This document shows, piece after piece, positions 1-12,429 of a stretch of DNA of 64,000 bases. Each line of letters starts with the position of its first letter. The stretch's first letter is position 1. The notes under the pieces were generated by a model. It saw only the letters and a program-made list of their open reading frames with translations, was not told the origin of the DNA and did not search any database. Both the position numbers and the translations under genes were made by a program. The DNA is from Apostichopus japonicus (taxonomy: Eukaryota > Echinodermata > Holothuroidea > Aspidochirotida > Stichopodidae). The stretch lies in assembly GCF_037975245.1 (NCBI RefSeq), contig NC_092577.1, forward strand, positions 24,675,398-24,739,397. Direction: 5' to 3'.

Positions 1-100
1 CCTGTAGGGAATAACCATTTCCTGTTGGGAAATGCTGAATCCCTTAGGGAAATGGTAATTTCCTTAAGGAATTTGCCATTTCCCTAGGGAAACCTATGTT
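1..100. repeat. Cluster of short palindromes
   Basis: Four to five near-palindromes of the type TTTCCCTAGGGAAA or TTTCCTTAAGGAA follow each other about every 20 bases. The cluster starts at the window edge, so it is probably the end of a longer palindromic satellite or fold-back arm lying upstream. No coding potential is seen. Confidence 0.6.
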
Positions 101-782
101 TTTTTTTTGTAAGGGTTACTTCACGTACAGGCATCCGTGGTTTTCTTGACAGCGGCAGTAGCCTGTGTACAGTGTATACGCTTTACACTGTGTACGCCAG
201 GGGTTAACGCTAAAGTATACCCGTAGGCTGCATTGCATGCAACCCGCCAATAACAGTTTCGACTAAGATGTGTAGTATCTGTTCCCTCTCGATGCAAGGG
301 GACTGGGCTTGAGATCGGGTCAGTCGTTCGGTAGTTTGGTTTTCGTGCCCAGGGTCTTTCCTTGTTGACTTTTCGTTAAAAAAGTACCGTTAACACGAAA
401 ACGTTTAACCAACAACTTCAGGCAAGGTGCACGAGATTAGTCAATAAAGTTTGGTGGTGTTAACATCGTTGATATTATAACGTTGTTCATACCCATATTC
501 CAATACTATAGTCTACACTAGCTTCTAGCCTAAAACTTGTAAGGCCTAGCCTACGTTCGGCTGTAGCCTAGGGCCATAGTCCTAACACTACCTTAGCATT
601 GGGTCAAGGGTAAACTGGTCTGTAGTTTGAGCTACAAATTAATACCTGCCAGAGAAATTAGATTTGAAGTAGGTCAGCTTAACTTCTTAGCCTACTGTGC
701 ATGTATGTATCATATATGGCCTTAGATTGTGCTGGACAATAATGTTACTGTACTTTGCCCTATATTATGACCAGATACTGTA
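101..782. other. Non-coding stretch, nothing recognised
   Basis: AT-rich sequence with no open frame of note and no recognised repeat, apart from a weak inverted repeat around the ACACTGTGTAC motif near 170-195. The TA dinucleotide at 781-782 is the left target duplication of the next element. Confidence 0.4.
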
Positions 783-1379
783 GCATGGTGGGCTCATAAT
801 TCACGCACTTAAGGATTTGATGAATGATATCTATGAAGGAAAAATCCAAATTACTCTACTGTATGTGTTTTCATATGTGTAGTTCCTGAGAAATGTTCTG
901 ATCTCAAAATATTTAAGGTTCTGTGCTTATGCACCGTACAATTGAGCAGAATTTGACCACAAAATGTCTGGCGTGTGAAGTTCTTTCATACCCCTAAATT
1001 GACACATTCGTCGATAAGCTAACTGTAGTGTAGGCCTTAGTATACATCCATTGACTTTAGATGCTGTTTGCTATGCTCTGAGCCTGTAAGCTCAGACAGG
1101 TCAGGTCCCAGAGAGTAGTGTTATCATATTGAGGTAATGTTGGGTATTTTTGGGGTGTAAGATTTCCAAATGGCCAAACAACGTGCAAAACTGGGGGGTG
1201 GGTGTTAAAAGCTTAAAAAATACCACAATTTGGTCAGCAAATACCTCAAATGGATTAAAACTCATGAAATATGTAATTCTGCTTGACTGCAAATAGTTTA
1301 GGTGGCCTGCTGTATCGTTGCTAGTAATAATTTAAGGTGCGTCAATTACGGGGGTGCGTCAATTATGAAGCCTTTACTA
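783..1379. mobile_element. TA-target MITE, copy 1
   Basis: A 597-bp non-autonomous element. Both ends carry TCATAATTGACGCAC in inverted orientation (left 793-807, right near 1355-1369), and TA lies directly outside each end (781-782 and 1380-1381). It aligns along its length with 20111-20714 and in part with 52590-52965. There is no coding sequence. A TA target duplication is typical of the Tc1/mariner superfamily; assignment to that superfamily is an inference. Confidence 0.8.
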
Positions 1380-1381
1380 TA

Positions 1382-4334
1382 CTGTACAGTAGCTATGCCT
1401 AGATTATTAGAGACTGAAGTCACCATGCAAATGTAACTTACAAGTAGCCTGTATTGAATAAGACATGCTATAATTGCTAGAACTTTTCAAAAAGTTCTTG
1501 GCAGTCTTTTCTCTCCAAAATATTCTCAGACATTCTAAACACCACTGTACTGTAAGATGTCTGAACATCCCAGTGATGGTATCAATAAAAACAGTTAAAG
1601 GATATAATACTTTCAAATCTAGCTTCAAATTTGGGCCAATGCAGAATACCTTTAATGTAAGTCTTTCAAGTGATGCATTGTGTTTCTTTTGTGTTATTTA
1701 TAAGAAGCCAAAATTTGTACAAAATAACAATGCCATACGTCCAAAAGGTTATTGAGTCAGTACAGTTCGACAATGTAACTGTTACAAAAGCAGAGTGCAC
1801 CTAATTAAAAGTTAACATCCTCCAAAAATCTATATAACACGAAAATTTGATAAAGCCTTCTATCCCCTCCCTTGCATATAAGTAATTTAGTTAAGTTCTT
1901 TTTACTGTAGATCCATAAGTAGTGGCAAGTGGACTAAATGTGCAATATTCAGTGTTAAAGATCTCAGCTCTGTATTGGCCAAAATATTTTCAAGAGAAGT
2001 GTACAATAAAAATTGAAATAATGTACATCTACACACTGACCATTTCATATTTATTTGATTGGCACTGTTAATGTTTTCTCAGACAAATTTGATGATCAAC
2101 ATTCTCAAGATGAATGACAACAGCCCACTATCCAAGGGAATAACACTGTACGATGTAGCTGCCATGCAGTGAAAAAGTCAATGTTGGAACGGTAGCAATC
2201 ATAGCTACAGCACAGATGCCATCTGGGACAGACTGATGTGGTGACCTACTGCATCATTGACAGCAAAATGGAAGATATTTTCTGAATTAACCAAAAAGTA
2301 AGTTAATATTTGTAGGTTTGACATCGTATAAACTTGATACCATAGGACTCTATTATCTCAAATACGAGTAACATCTCAGGTAATTTATTCAAAAGTTATG
2401 GAATGAAGATACAAACAATCAGAAGGGATGAAAACTTTTGTATGATCTGGTTAATGTGGTGGTATCTTTTCCTCTATCTCCATAATATTTAACTACACTA
2501 GAGCTATATCCAATCACTGGTTTTCCACTCTTAAAGGTCCATGCAGGACAACACTAAATTGTCAGGTTAGGTGCACATAAAATGTACACGTATATTTAAC
2601 TTTTTCAATCTTTACAATTGGTAAAGCTTAAATGACTTGCAACTTTTAAAAGCACTTGCTATGGTAGGGAGCTGTTTCAGCTCCAATTGAATGCATGGCT
2701 GCATAAATAAAATGTATAATGTTGTACACAACGCAAGATGAATCAAGAATTAATGGGCCCAAAATGGGATGGATAAACGAATTGAAATTTACAGTGAGAA
2801 TAGTATATATGAAAGGTTGTGAGTTGATTAAAATATTGGCTGATTTACAGGAGATTTAGTTTTGTAAAGCAGTCCATTGTTTTCTTCATTTGCAGAGTGT
2901 CAGGTCATGTCAGGTCTATTCGGTAATTGCAAAACATTCCAAGCTATATTACGTGTTATAATTGGGACCAAATCAGCATATCTTTAAGAGAAAGCTTTTC
3001 TTTTTTTACCAACAGATGGATAGATCTACAGGCTGATACAGCAAAGGATATGCTCTAATTACAAATGCCAGGTAAGATTATCACACATTTTACAGTGGGG
3101 TGAATACAATTATCAACAAGGTTTTCATCATGCTGTACATAGTGGTATAGCTCCTTGTTGGGCTTATCAATTAAAAGCTTGCATAGAAGCCGATGCCAAA
3201 GCAAAGCAATATTATGTCCTGTAAATCGCGAAGTAGATTCACACGTCTCGTGTATATCCTCTTGGACACAGCACATCTTTCAATGGAGTTGTGAAGTTGC
3301 TGGGAATAGTTGTTGGATTGGTACAGTAATATAGTATTTGCTTCACATAGATGCAGAGCAGTAACAGAAAATTAACTAGTTCCAGGATATGTTACACCAT
3401 ATAAAAAATAGAGGAAATTAATATTATAAGCTTCAAGCAGACAGAACCAAGAGAATGCAGACCAGTCTTCATGGGAAGTCTTCTACATATTTAACTGTAT
3501 AAATGGACTCATTATTTTGCAATGTACTTCTTGAAATGTTTTAGTTTGGTGACATTCTGGCACCACATGTTTTTGTAAGTATTAGGGAACATTTGCAGCT
3601 GCTTATCAAGAACATGGAACTTGTTATACAACTGAAGTGGTCCTGATGCTTAAGTGTTGAGGTTACTGGATATCTTGCAGCCTTGCCTTGCTTTAACTGT
3701 TCTTAAATGCATTTCTCATGTTTTGAGATGTTTTAATTTTGTATTCCAAGCAAGATCAGCAAGCCATAGTACAGTAATTTTCAACAACCACCACACAGAT
3801 ACTTGTGCAGGACTAAGGGCATTTGTTAAGCAGATTACTATTATAAAAATCTGTCAAACTGTTATCCCTCCAGGGGTACACTGCATTGTTTCTGAACCAC
3901 AGTTTCACAATTCTACAAGTGGGGTTCAGGGGTTATGCTATGGGAAAAGTTTACAATATTAGGCCTGACTTAATTACTGAAAGCTTGTGGTCTTTTATTA
4001 CACCAACAACCAGTTTACTCTTTAAAGAAAATTTAATTATTTCCCCTCAAGAGGGGAGTGAATACAGCAAAGGCACATGCAACTAGCACCAATGTCATGG
4101 AAACCTAGTGCAGCCCAATGAAACGTACTGTAAAACCACAACATTTGTAACTATAGGTATGAAATTGTGCAATCCAGGGGTATTATGTATAATTTTGTCC
4201 CTCCAAGCATGGAAACTCCATGATATTGTGGTAATTTGCATTGGTTACGGTATTAGATACATCCTATAATGGTAAGATAAATACTTGAGGTATAAGTTAC
4301 TTCCCAAAATGTTTCTCATGTATGAGAGAGGTCA
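1382..4334. other. Non-coding stretch, nothing recognised
   Basis: About 3 kb of AT-rich sequence. The longest open frames are near 100 codons or less and show no family motif or splice-linked continuation. No repeat related to others in the window was noticed. Confidence 0.4.
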
Positions 4335-4342
4335 GTAAATTG

Positions 4343-4612
4343 CGTGACCGGACAAATACCCCCCGGACGTTTACCCCCCAGACAACCCCCGGACGACTAC
4401 CACCCGGACAGATACCCCCCGGACAAATACCATCCCGGACAACTACCCCCCAGGACAACTACCACCCGGACAGATACCCCCCGGACAAGTACCCCCGAGG
4501 ACAAACCCCCCCGGACAAGTACCCACCCGGACAACTACCCCCTCGGACGAATACCCCCTAGACAATTACCCCCCGGATAAATACCCCCGGACGAATATAC
4601 CCCTGGACATAT
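4343..4612 (+). repeat. Left minisatellite arm, CCGGACAAATACCCC units
   Basis: About 17 imperfect 15-16 bp units of C-rich sequence on the plus strand. Open frames running through it (proline, threonine and glycine repeats) are by-products of the repeat and not genes. Confidence 0.85.
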
Positions 4613-5030
4613 GCCGTTAACTATAGGAGACGGATGCAGCGACGGATACGCCCGTCTTTTTCGAGTTTAGTTTCCCGCGGGCCTGAACATATACCCTGGT
4701 CCCTCGGGCAACTCCGAGAACATATTTACAATTGGGTCAGGGTGACGGTTAAACTGGCACCACTAGGGTCGTCGTTTGCCCTGGCCCTTATAACCTCCCG
4801 ATATTTAAAAAGATTCGAGCTTTTCATATATAAGCCCCAAAACTCCTGGATAGGGTTTGACAATGGACCGAGGCCCAGGGGTTGGGTTGGGAATTGCTCA
4901 CTGCTGGTAGTAGCTATTAATTTACTATTTGTTATAGTGACACTATTCTGTATTATTATTCTCCGAACAATTCCGGCTTATTGCGACTTACCATTTTCAA
5001 GTTTTCTTCTGAGTAATTTTACTTGATGAT

Positions 5031-5290
5031 TTGTTATGTTATGTTAGTTTTTGTATAGCGCTTTATATGGCACAGCCATCGCATAGCACTTTGAATCCCT
5101 GGTCATCAGGCTGGCTGCTGAGAATCCAGCGCACACACCTTAGTTACCTCACAGGTACCCATTTATACACCTGGATGGAGAGGGGCAGTTGAGATAAAAG
5201 TGCCTTGCCCAAGGACACAACATAACAGTATTGTATATAAAACAAAAGCATTAGCCACTCGGCCTCCACGCTCCTCTTGTTTTGCTTATT
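5031..5290. repeat. Dispersed repeat, SINE- or LINE-tail-like
   Basis: The block runs from TTTGTATAGCGCTTTATATG through AAAGTGCCTTGCCCAAGGAC to a CACTCGGCC motif. I recognise the 'tatagcgcttt ... tgccttgcccaaggacac' pattern as a widespread interspersed repeat of marine animal genomes, but cannot name the family. Only one copy is evident in this window. Confidence 0.45.
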
Positions 5291-6426
5291 CTAAGCTATT
5301 TTCCTGTGAGTGCACGCCATTTTAGGATGGGAGGAGCAGAAGGGAGGGGCGGGGCAAGCACAACCACGTCCACCCCTCTAGTTTGGTGTGCATAATTATC
5401 CATAACCCCCCCCCCATTCATTGTTTCATGGACCGCTGGGCTTTCATAGTCAAACCCGGTTACGGTGTAGCCCGTTATTTCAGCAGAATTGCCTGTAAGG
5501 TTTCATAATATATAGTATGTACGATTGTATGAAACATAAGTAAAGAAAGAGGCTTGAGACCACGACGTCATTACCATTTGAAAAAAAACCTATTCTCTGG
5601 TCATTCTGTTTGCAAAAAGAATGATGATAATCTAATCAATCAATTTAATTTTCCCTAGAAATAATAATTCTACATTCCAACTATAAACAGATTAGTGATT
5701 GCTACATTGCCCACAAATTGCCACCCATAAGCCAAAAAATAATAGGTTTTCCTTGTAATAATTTTTACCAAGGCCGGTAGGGGCTGGCGCTTACCCGGGA
5801 TTTTTCATGGGGTGTCCCTTGACCTTTAAGAGATTTTCTACTGTACGAAAGTGTGCTTAGATGCCAAATGGTGTAATATGTTACCCTTCTAAGGCAAGAC
5901 TATACTAACATCATTGGCGCCGCCAGGAGTTTCTGGTAAATTTGGGGGATTTGGGGCATCCAAATTCATGGTGATGTCACATATACACAATCAGCATTGA
6001 GCGTGTGTTTTTATTAACTACACCTCAAGGTCCCCACCCCTACTAAAAAGTCTCCTAAGGTCTTCGCTTCTTCACGCCTCCATTTTGTGTGTTTGTGACG
6101 CTGGTCCCACAGGTTCAATTCCCATTTCGAGTATGGCTGTCAAAAGCTGTAAATTTTTTTTTTCAATTTCCGGTGCAGTCCAATAGCTGTACTGCAGTTG
6201 TTGTTGATTCCATTGTAGTGGATTAACTGTGATTCGGGTTAACTGTGTCATTAGTTAGGTTCGACAAGGCTTTCCTGCAGTGGCGACGGACAGGTTGCTA
6301 CCTACTCTCTCAGCATTCCGGAAAGTGGCTAAAGGCTGAGAATTGACTCACGTCTGTCGGATTGGGACATTAAATGACGACCCCGGGAACAGGATGATAT
6401 TGTAATAGTTACAGACCTGCCTCTCT

Positions 6427-7592
6427 ATGGCGGGCCATCAGTCTCATATCATGGGAGATCGACTTATACCGATTTAAATCGACATATACCAGTTTCCTTC
6501 GACTTATACCAGTTTCCAGCAGCTGGAATTGACTTCTACCGATTTAAATCGACATACACCAGTTTCATTCTACATATCATCGATTTAAATCGACATATAC
6601 CAGTTTCCTTCGACTTATACCAGTTTCCAGCAGCTGGAATTGACTTCTACCGATTTAAATCGACATACACCAGTTTCATTCTACATATCATCGATTTAAA
6701 TCGACATATACCAGTTTCCTTCGACTTATACCAGTTTCCAGCAGCTGGAATTGACTTCTACCGATTTAAATCGACATACACCAGTTTCATTCTACATATC
6801 ATCGATTTAAATCGACATATACCAGTTTCATTCGACTTATACCAGTTTCCAGCAGCTGGAATTGACTTCTACCGATTGAAATCGACAAACACCAGTTTCA
6901 TTCTACATATCATCGATTTAAATCGACATATACCAGTTTCATTCGACTTATACCAGTTTCCAGCAGCTGGAATTGACTTCTACCGATTGAAATCGACAAA
7001 CACCAGTTTCATTCTACATATCATCGATTTAAATCGACATATACCAGTTTCATTCTTCATATCATCGATTTATTTAATTATCATCGATTTAAATCGATGA
7101 AAAGTCAAAAAAATCGATGATATGTCGAAGTAAATCGATGATATGTAGAATGAAAATGGTATATGTCGATTTAATTTCACATATACCAGTTTCATTCTAC
7201 ATATCATCGATTTACTTCGACATATACCAGTTTACTTCGACATATCATCGATTTATTTTACTTATCATCGATTTAAATCGATTTATGTCGATTTAATTTG
7301 ACATATACCAGTTTCATTCTACATATCATCAATTTACTTCGACATATACCAGTTTACTTCGACATATCATCGATTTATTTTAAGTAAAATAAATCGATGA
7401 TATGTACAATGAAACTGGTATATGTCGATTTAAATCGATGATATGTAGAATGAAACTGGTATATGTCGATTTAAATCGCTAGAAGTCAATTCCAGCTGCT
7501 GGAAACTGGTATAAGTCGAAGGAAACTGGTATATGTCGATTTAAATCGGTATAAGTCGATCTCCCATGATTTCAGACTGATGGCCCGCCATA
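6427..7592. mobile_element. Nested fold-back element with ATCGATTTAAATCGA units
   Basis: The termini are inverted copies: ATGGCGGGCCATCAGTCT at the left, AGACTGATGGCCCGCCAT at the right. CCTCTCT flanks both sides (6420-6426 and 7593-7599), giving a 6-7 bp target duplication. The body is a tandem and inverted maze of units built from TCGATTTAAATCGA, CGACATATACCAGTTTC and CTACATATCATCGATTT. Five or more units of about 120 bp repeat between 6470 and 7030. A relative lies at 26651-27245. It is inserted inside the 4343-9329 element, so it is the younger of the two. Confidence 0.85.
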
Positions 7593-7599
7593 CCTCTCT

Positions 7600-8984
7600 T
7601 GTACTCTGAGCTCTGTGCGAAACTCCAAGGAAGATTAAATCACAAACGAGACAAGTCGACAAGGGGCCCCGGTATATAAACACAAAATTAGTATACACGC
7701 AAGTCTGGTATATGTAAATTCGTTATACACACAAAATTACTTGCGCGACGTCGCTCCATGGAACTGCTACTCCCTGGACGCACCAATAGAAACAAATTGA
7801 GGCATGTGCAATAAAGCTTCCTATGTAAAATGTTATGTTATTAACAATGTTATATTTTTAATCTTAGTTGCTACAAAATACCGATACTGTATCTGCTTAT
7901 AGGCAGGGAAGTACCTAGGACTGGTAGGATTGGGGTTGTAGGGTTCGTAGGGTCGATTAGGGTTAGTCTTTAAAGCCCATAAATTTCGACTGCGGCACAA
8001 GCTCGATTACGCACGAAACGCAAATTTTTTTTCAGCCGTATTATCGTGTCCGATCTTACGGTCATATGACGTCATGTTGAAATACAAAGAGAAGGTAGGC
8101 TAAACAAACAAAGTTAGAGACATCAGTTGTCATAAAAATGATTAAATCAGACTTGCAACTTGTAATACATGCATGACATCATATGCATTCTTACTTTCTA
8201 TTGCAATCTTTAACTCTCATTTAAACTCAATATTCACAGAAGCCTGGAGTGCCACTGTTCCACAATTATTCGCTGTTGTTGGAGCGAAAAGAGACTGGGG
8301 ATAGGAGAACTTTGTCATGTGTTTTTTTTTTTTGTTGATATCACTGGCATGTAACGTTATTCTCAAATGAGATCTAGATCTACATACATTCTACATACAA
8401 TACGCGTTCTTCGCATTACGTGCAAAATGCGCTTTTCCCTTATACTCCTCCCCACGACCGTCACCATTTCCCAATTTCCACTCTGTTTGTAAATCAGACA
8501 CGCACGCATGATTTCGCCATGGGGGTCGGATTCACGATACTGATCTGTATCCTGTGTGAGGAGTCTTATAGGGGAGGGGTGGCCCCTTTATTTTCAATAT
8601 TTATTTATATGATGGTCGTCCGAACCATTCGACCCCCCCCCCGGCGTATGGGCCTGCATATATCTCATTTTTCGAAATGCCCTTGGATGCACATCGGAGC
8701 AATCAGTTACACATCCATGTACTAAAATAGTTTTTGATCGCTCGTTCTTTTCACAATCGCTTTTGCGATCCCAACATTTCTGATGGTATTATTTCCTCTG
8801 TCCCCCGCTTGCTACGCCAGTGGTCCCTTTCGCAGTATAATTACTACATGCATTTTTTTATTGTCAGATGCTTTAACGTTTCATATAAGAATAATAATCT
8901 GATATACCAGATTAAAAAAATTTTCTTTCAGGCCCTAATGGGCTTTCGTACTACGGAGTTCACCAGCTAAAGGTCCGCTTGGTT
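7600..8984. other. Interior of the 5-kb fold-back, nothing recognised
   Basis: No credible gene. Open frames of up to about 100 codons (for example 8420-8725) contain no motifs and partly cover a poly-C run near 8630. This may be interior cargo of the fold-back or older DNA captured by it. Confidence 0.4.
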
Positions 8985-9329
8985 AACGGACTCGTGGGGG
9001 GGGGGGGGGCTGGGGCGTATTCTGGTTTAGTTCGGGTAGTAACCTGGGTGAGGTATCTGTGCCGGTGTATTTGTGCGGGTAGAGTTTTCCCGGAGGTAAT
9101 TGCTGGGGGTGGGGTTAATTGTCCTCGGGGGTATTTTTCCTCGTGGGTGTATGTCCGGGGGTAGTTGTACCGGGGGTAGTTGTCTGGGGGGTACTTATCC
9201 TCGGGGGTGATTGTCCGGGGGGTATTTGTCCGGGGGGTAGTTGTCCTCGGAGGTATTCGTTCTCGGGGTTTTTTGTCCGGGGGGGTGATTGTCCGGGGGG
9301 ATGAGTCCGGGGGTATTTGTCCGGCAACC
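8985..9329 (-). repeat. Right minisatellite arm, GGGGGTATTTGTCCGG units
   Basis: The inverted partner of the 4343-4612 array. Units of GGGGGTATTTGTCC or GGGGGTAGTTGTCC become cleaner toward the outer end at 9329, while the inner part (8990-9100) is degenerate and opens with a poly-G run. Confidence 0.85.
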
Positions 9330-10145
9330 GTAAATTGAGGTCATGAAATAGTGCAAGTATCCTGGTTTATGTGAAATAAATCTTGTGGAAAATATAAATT
9401 GGGATTGAAAATGCAATCCACTGCTTGAATATGATTGTAGAATTTTTATTGTGTCTCGTCTTTTAATATCATGATATTTTAATATCATGATCTTTTAATA
9501 TCATGATCCACTACTGTATGTGTTTGGTAATAAGCCAGATTTGTGGGTAGAAGTTGAAAAAACAAATCATCAACAATTTTGTATGAATTTTAAGCAATCA
9601 CATTCACTGCCTATATCTCTGTTTATGTTTTGGGTCAGCAAGACAGTATACTGTACAGTAGGGTACAGAAAGGGACACTTTTTGTTGTATTTCTCATCAA
9701 TTGAAAATTGTTCGTTGTTTGACTGATTGTAGCAGTATTCCTCTGAGGAGTGAAGAAAATTTAACATACAGTCAACAGTTACAACTGCTCATGCATTTAT
9801 ACATTACTTCAATTATATTCGGATGCAATTCATGTAATATTCACTGTCGATTTTAGTTAAAACTGCCAGTACACCATTAGTTCCTGAGCCATAATTGTTT
9901 TGCTTTAAAAATGTGGCTTTCAGTGTATAGTATTCTGTCATCATTCCCTGAACAGGCTTTACCCAATGGTAACATATCAAAATGTCTGTAACATATCAAA
10001 ATGACTTGCCTCAGTGCTGACAATTTTCAACTATTTCCATGGTTCCAACATGGATGTTAAAGATGGACAAACAACATTTGAGCTTTCTTTAACGTTTGGT
10101 TCATGCTGACATTAATACTGTTTTTGGTCCAATGCTAATTAATAG
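9330..10145. other. Non-coding stretch with a small tandem repeat
   Basis: Begins with the right GTAAATTG target copy. At 9455-9506 the 16-bp motif CTTTTAATATCATGAT recurs about three times. Nothing else was recognised. Confidence 0.45.
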
Positions 10146-10755
10146 GGTGACAGGACAAAACCCCCCAGACAAAATCCCCCTAGGACAAAATCAACCTGGC
10201 CAAAATCTCCCCAAGCCAAAATCTCCCCAAGGTATAAAAAATCCCATCAATTCTTTACAAAAATGCGTCATCCCGGTCCCCGTGGTCCCGGTATCGTCAT
10301 CCGGTACCGTCATCTGGTACCGTCATCTGGTACCCTCACCGGTATCTCCATTGGTACTCTCAATGGTACTCTCAGTGGTTCCCGGACCAGTACCTCGGCC
10401 ATACCCCGACCGGTACCCTAATAGTGAGCCTGACAGTTACCCCCACCGGTTCCCCCCACCTGACCAGTACCCTGGACTGTACCCCGGCCAGTACCCCGGC
10501 AGGTACCTCGACCGGTACCCCGACCAGTCATATGACCAGTACCTTGACTGGTACCCTCACAGGTACCCTAACAGGAGCCCTCACAGTTACGCTCGCCAGT
10601 ACCCTCACTGGTACCCTGACCAATCCCCTGACCGGTACCCTAACCAGTGCAATGCCCCATGCCTTGCCTGTCACACCTGGGCCATCCCTGGTTGTTGCAG
10701 GCAGGCTTTTGTATGGGTCAGGGGGATATTGTCTGGGGGATTTTGTCCTACAACT
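10146..10755. mobile_element. Small fold-back built on a 12-bp minisatellite
   Basis: Left end GGACAAAACCCCCC and GACAAAATCCCCC (from about 10152); right end GGGGGATTTTGTCC (10735-10748), in inverted orientation. The ends belong to the same sequence type as the arms of the 4343-9329 element (GGACAAATACCCCC). The interior, about 10270-10655, is a 12-bp minisatellite of GTACCCTNACCG units. In two frames this reads as a Tyr-Pro or Thr-Gly-Thr-Leu repeat, which is a by-product of a 12-base period. No clear target duplication was found. Confidence 0.65.
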
Positions 10756-10926
10756 CCTAAATAGCACTGAAAACGGATAATGGTACCAGACGGTACCTGT
10801 ACGTTGTCTGCTAGATTCATACGATGTCAAAAGGCTAGAACATGCAATGTAATACTGTTATCAGTCCTGAGTAGGTATATGCCACACTCATCTCATATCA
10901 GTCTTTGTTTCTAATGTCATAACAGG

Positions 10927-11253
10927 CAGTGGCGGAGCGTCCATACAGTCAGAGGGGGGGGGGGCGGACTCAAATGAAAAGCTGGCGCCCTTTCAGCTTT
11001 TCACCACTCTTTACTTATTCGCGATTGTTGACTTTTTTATTGCGCTCTCATCTACCTATTGACATTTGTGACATTTGGTTGGCGATGACACCTATACCTA
11101 AAGGGTCATTTCCGGCGATATAGGAGTATCTTTACTCAAAAGATTTATGTACGCCCTGCGCCAACCTTTGGTGGCGCTCGGCTTAGATAAAGTCCAAAGC
11201 GCCCATACAGACCATTCTCGCCCCTCTGACCAATACCCCTAGCTCCGCCACTG
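10927..11253 (+). mobile_element. CAGTGGCGGAGC MITE, copy 1
   Basis: A 327-bp element with perfect 12-bp terminal inverted repeats CAGTGGCGGAGC and GCTCCGCCACTG. It aligns along its length with 39255-39627 in the same orientation and with 27246-27450 in reverse. It has no coding sequence. The CAGTGGCG terminus resembles hAT-like MITEs seen elsewhere in this window, but the flanking 8-mers do not match here. Confidence 0.8.
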
Positions 11254-12259
11254 GCTCCCAATCTTCCTCCCCGTCAATCCGTCTAGTATCCCCCCAACCG
11301 AACCTCGTTTGTGAAAGTAATATCTAATGATTAGAGACACTTATTCTAATGCTAAATCAGCAAAGAGTAAGCAATAATGATTTTATCACTAAGATTTTTG
11401 GTAATTTCTCAGTTACACCGTCATTTAATTTCTCACTCAATCCTACACTCCCTGATACTCTTCCATCCCAATGTAGGAAACTTCATCGTTACACGCAGCA
11501 CGCAACGATCATTGTTCTACTTAATTGATCCTTACTGAATCTTTCAACTTAAAAGCATATTTTTTTCCAAATAGATTAGTGAAAGTTACACAGTTTTAAG
11601 TAAGAAATTAGAAGAACGTAGTTGCAAATACTTTCAAATATTTGCAATAAGACGATTGTCACTTTTATACACTGAAAAGAAGAATTATCAACAAAAACAA
11701 GAAATTACTCAGATAAAAACAGTGAAATTAAATGTTGACTATCAACCAGTGTATTTCATTAAAAAACAACACACTCAATAAATTACAACAATGATTATAC
11801 AGAGGTAAAAATATGAAACGTTAAGATCGTAACATGTAGCTATGTAATGTACACTTGTATCAACATTATTTTCAAGTATTGTCAATTGGGAAGGCTAACA
11901 TCAGTGAAACCAGCAGATTTAACAAGACGAACACATATGTTGTTCACTAGACACATTTTTGTGTAACTTTTTGTCTTAAATTCTTTAATTGAAGCATGTA
12001 GTCACAAATGTGGTGGCCTGTCATAATTTAGTGATGAAATTATACACATTCCCACAGACATATGTAACACAACAAGGAATAATTCATTTCAAGGGATCAG
12101 TACACCCTGAAAGATATGTATTTATGAAATAATGACATCAAAGATGAACTCCACTTAAATTGTTCAATTCTGACTTGATAGCAAGAAATTTGCTAAATGA
12201 TGAAATCGTAATTTAAAAATATATTACAATAAATAGCAAAGCTTTCAGCTGGGTCTGGT
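11254..12259. other. AT-rich left flank of the large array, nothing recognised
   Basis: About 1 kb of AT-rich DNA between the MITE and the degenerate edge of the 83-bp array. No gene, and no inverted partner of this stretch was found beyond the right array. Confidence 0.4.
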
Positions 12260-12429
12260 GCACCCTTCACAGTCGATCAAAAGGCACAAAACTAAAATCT
12301 GTTATAACTTATTTGAGTAAGTACAGGAGACGGAGGTTCACTTCGAAGGCACCAAACTCAATTTTGTATTAGGTTATTTGCATTAATTAATACTTTTAAA
12401 AAGTTAATATCGTTTTAAATTACTTGCAC

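Larger units (their letters stand above)
4343..9329. mobile_element. 5-kb fold-back element with tandem-repeat arms
   Basis: The left arm (4343-4612) and right arm (about 8990-9329) are inverted copies of one minisatellite based on CCGGACAAATACCCCC (15-16 bp units, imperfect). The direct repeat GTAAATTG lies exactly outside both arms (4335-4342 and 9330-9337), which marks a single insertion with an 8-bp target duplication. The architecture resembles sea-urchin TU and Drosophila FB fold-back elements. The interior holds no transposase that I recognise; it carries a dispersed repeat (5031-5290) and a complete nested fold-back (6427-7592). The element looks non-autonomous. Confidence 0.8.

Noticed and set aside
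4322-4580. Proline/threonine-rich open frames
   Set aside because: They translate the CCGGACAAATACCCC minisatellite in several frames at once; two overlapping frames look equally protein-like, which a real gene would not show.
4634-5026. 130-codon open frame with a hydrophobic C-terminal segment
   Set aside because: No family motif, no splice partner, and it lies between a minisatellite arm and a dispersed repeat.
10096-10780. Tyr-Pro and Thr-Gly-Thr-Leu repeat proteins
   Set aside because: The 12-bp period of the minisatellite keeps all frames open; no start context, splice partner or domain.
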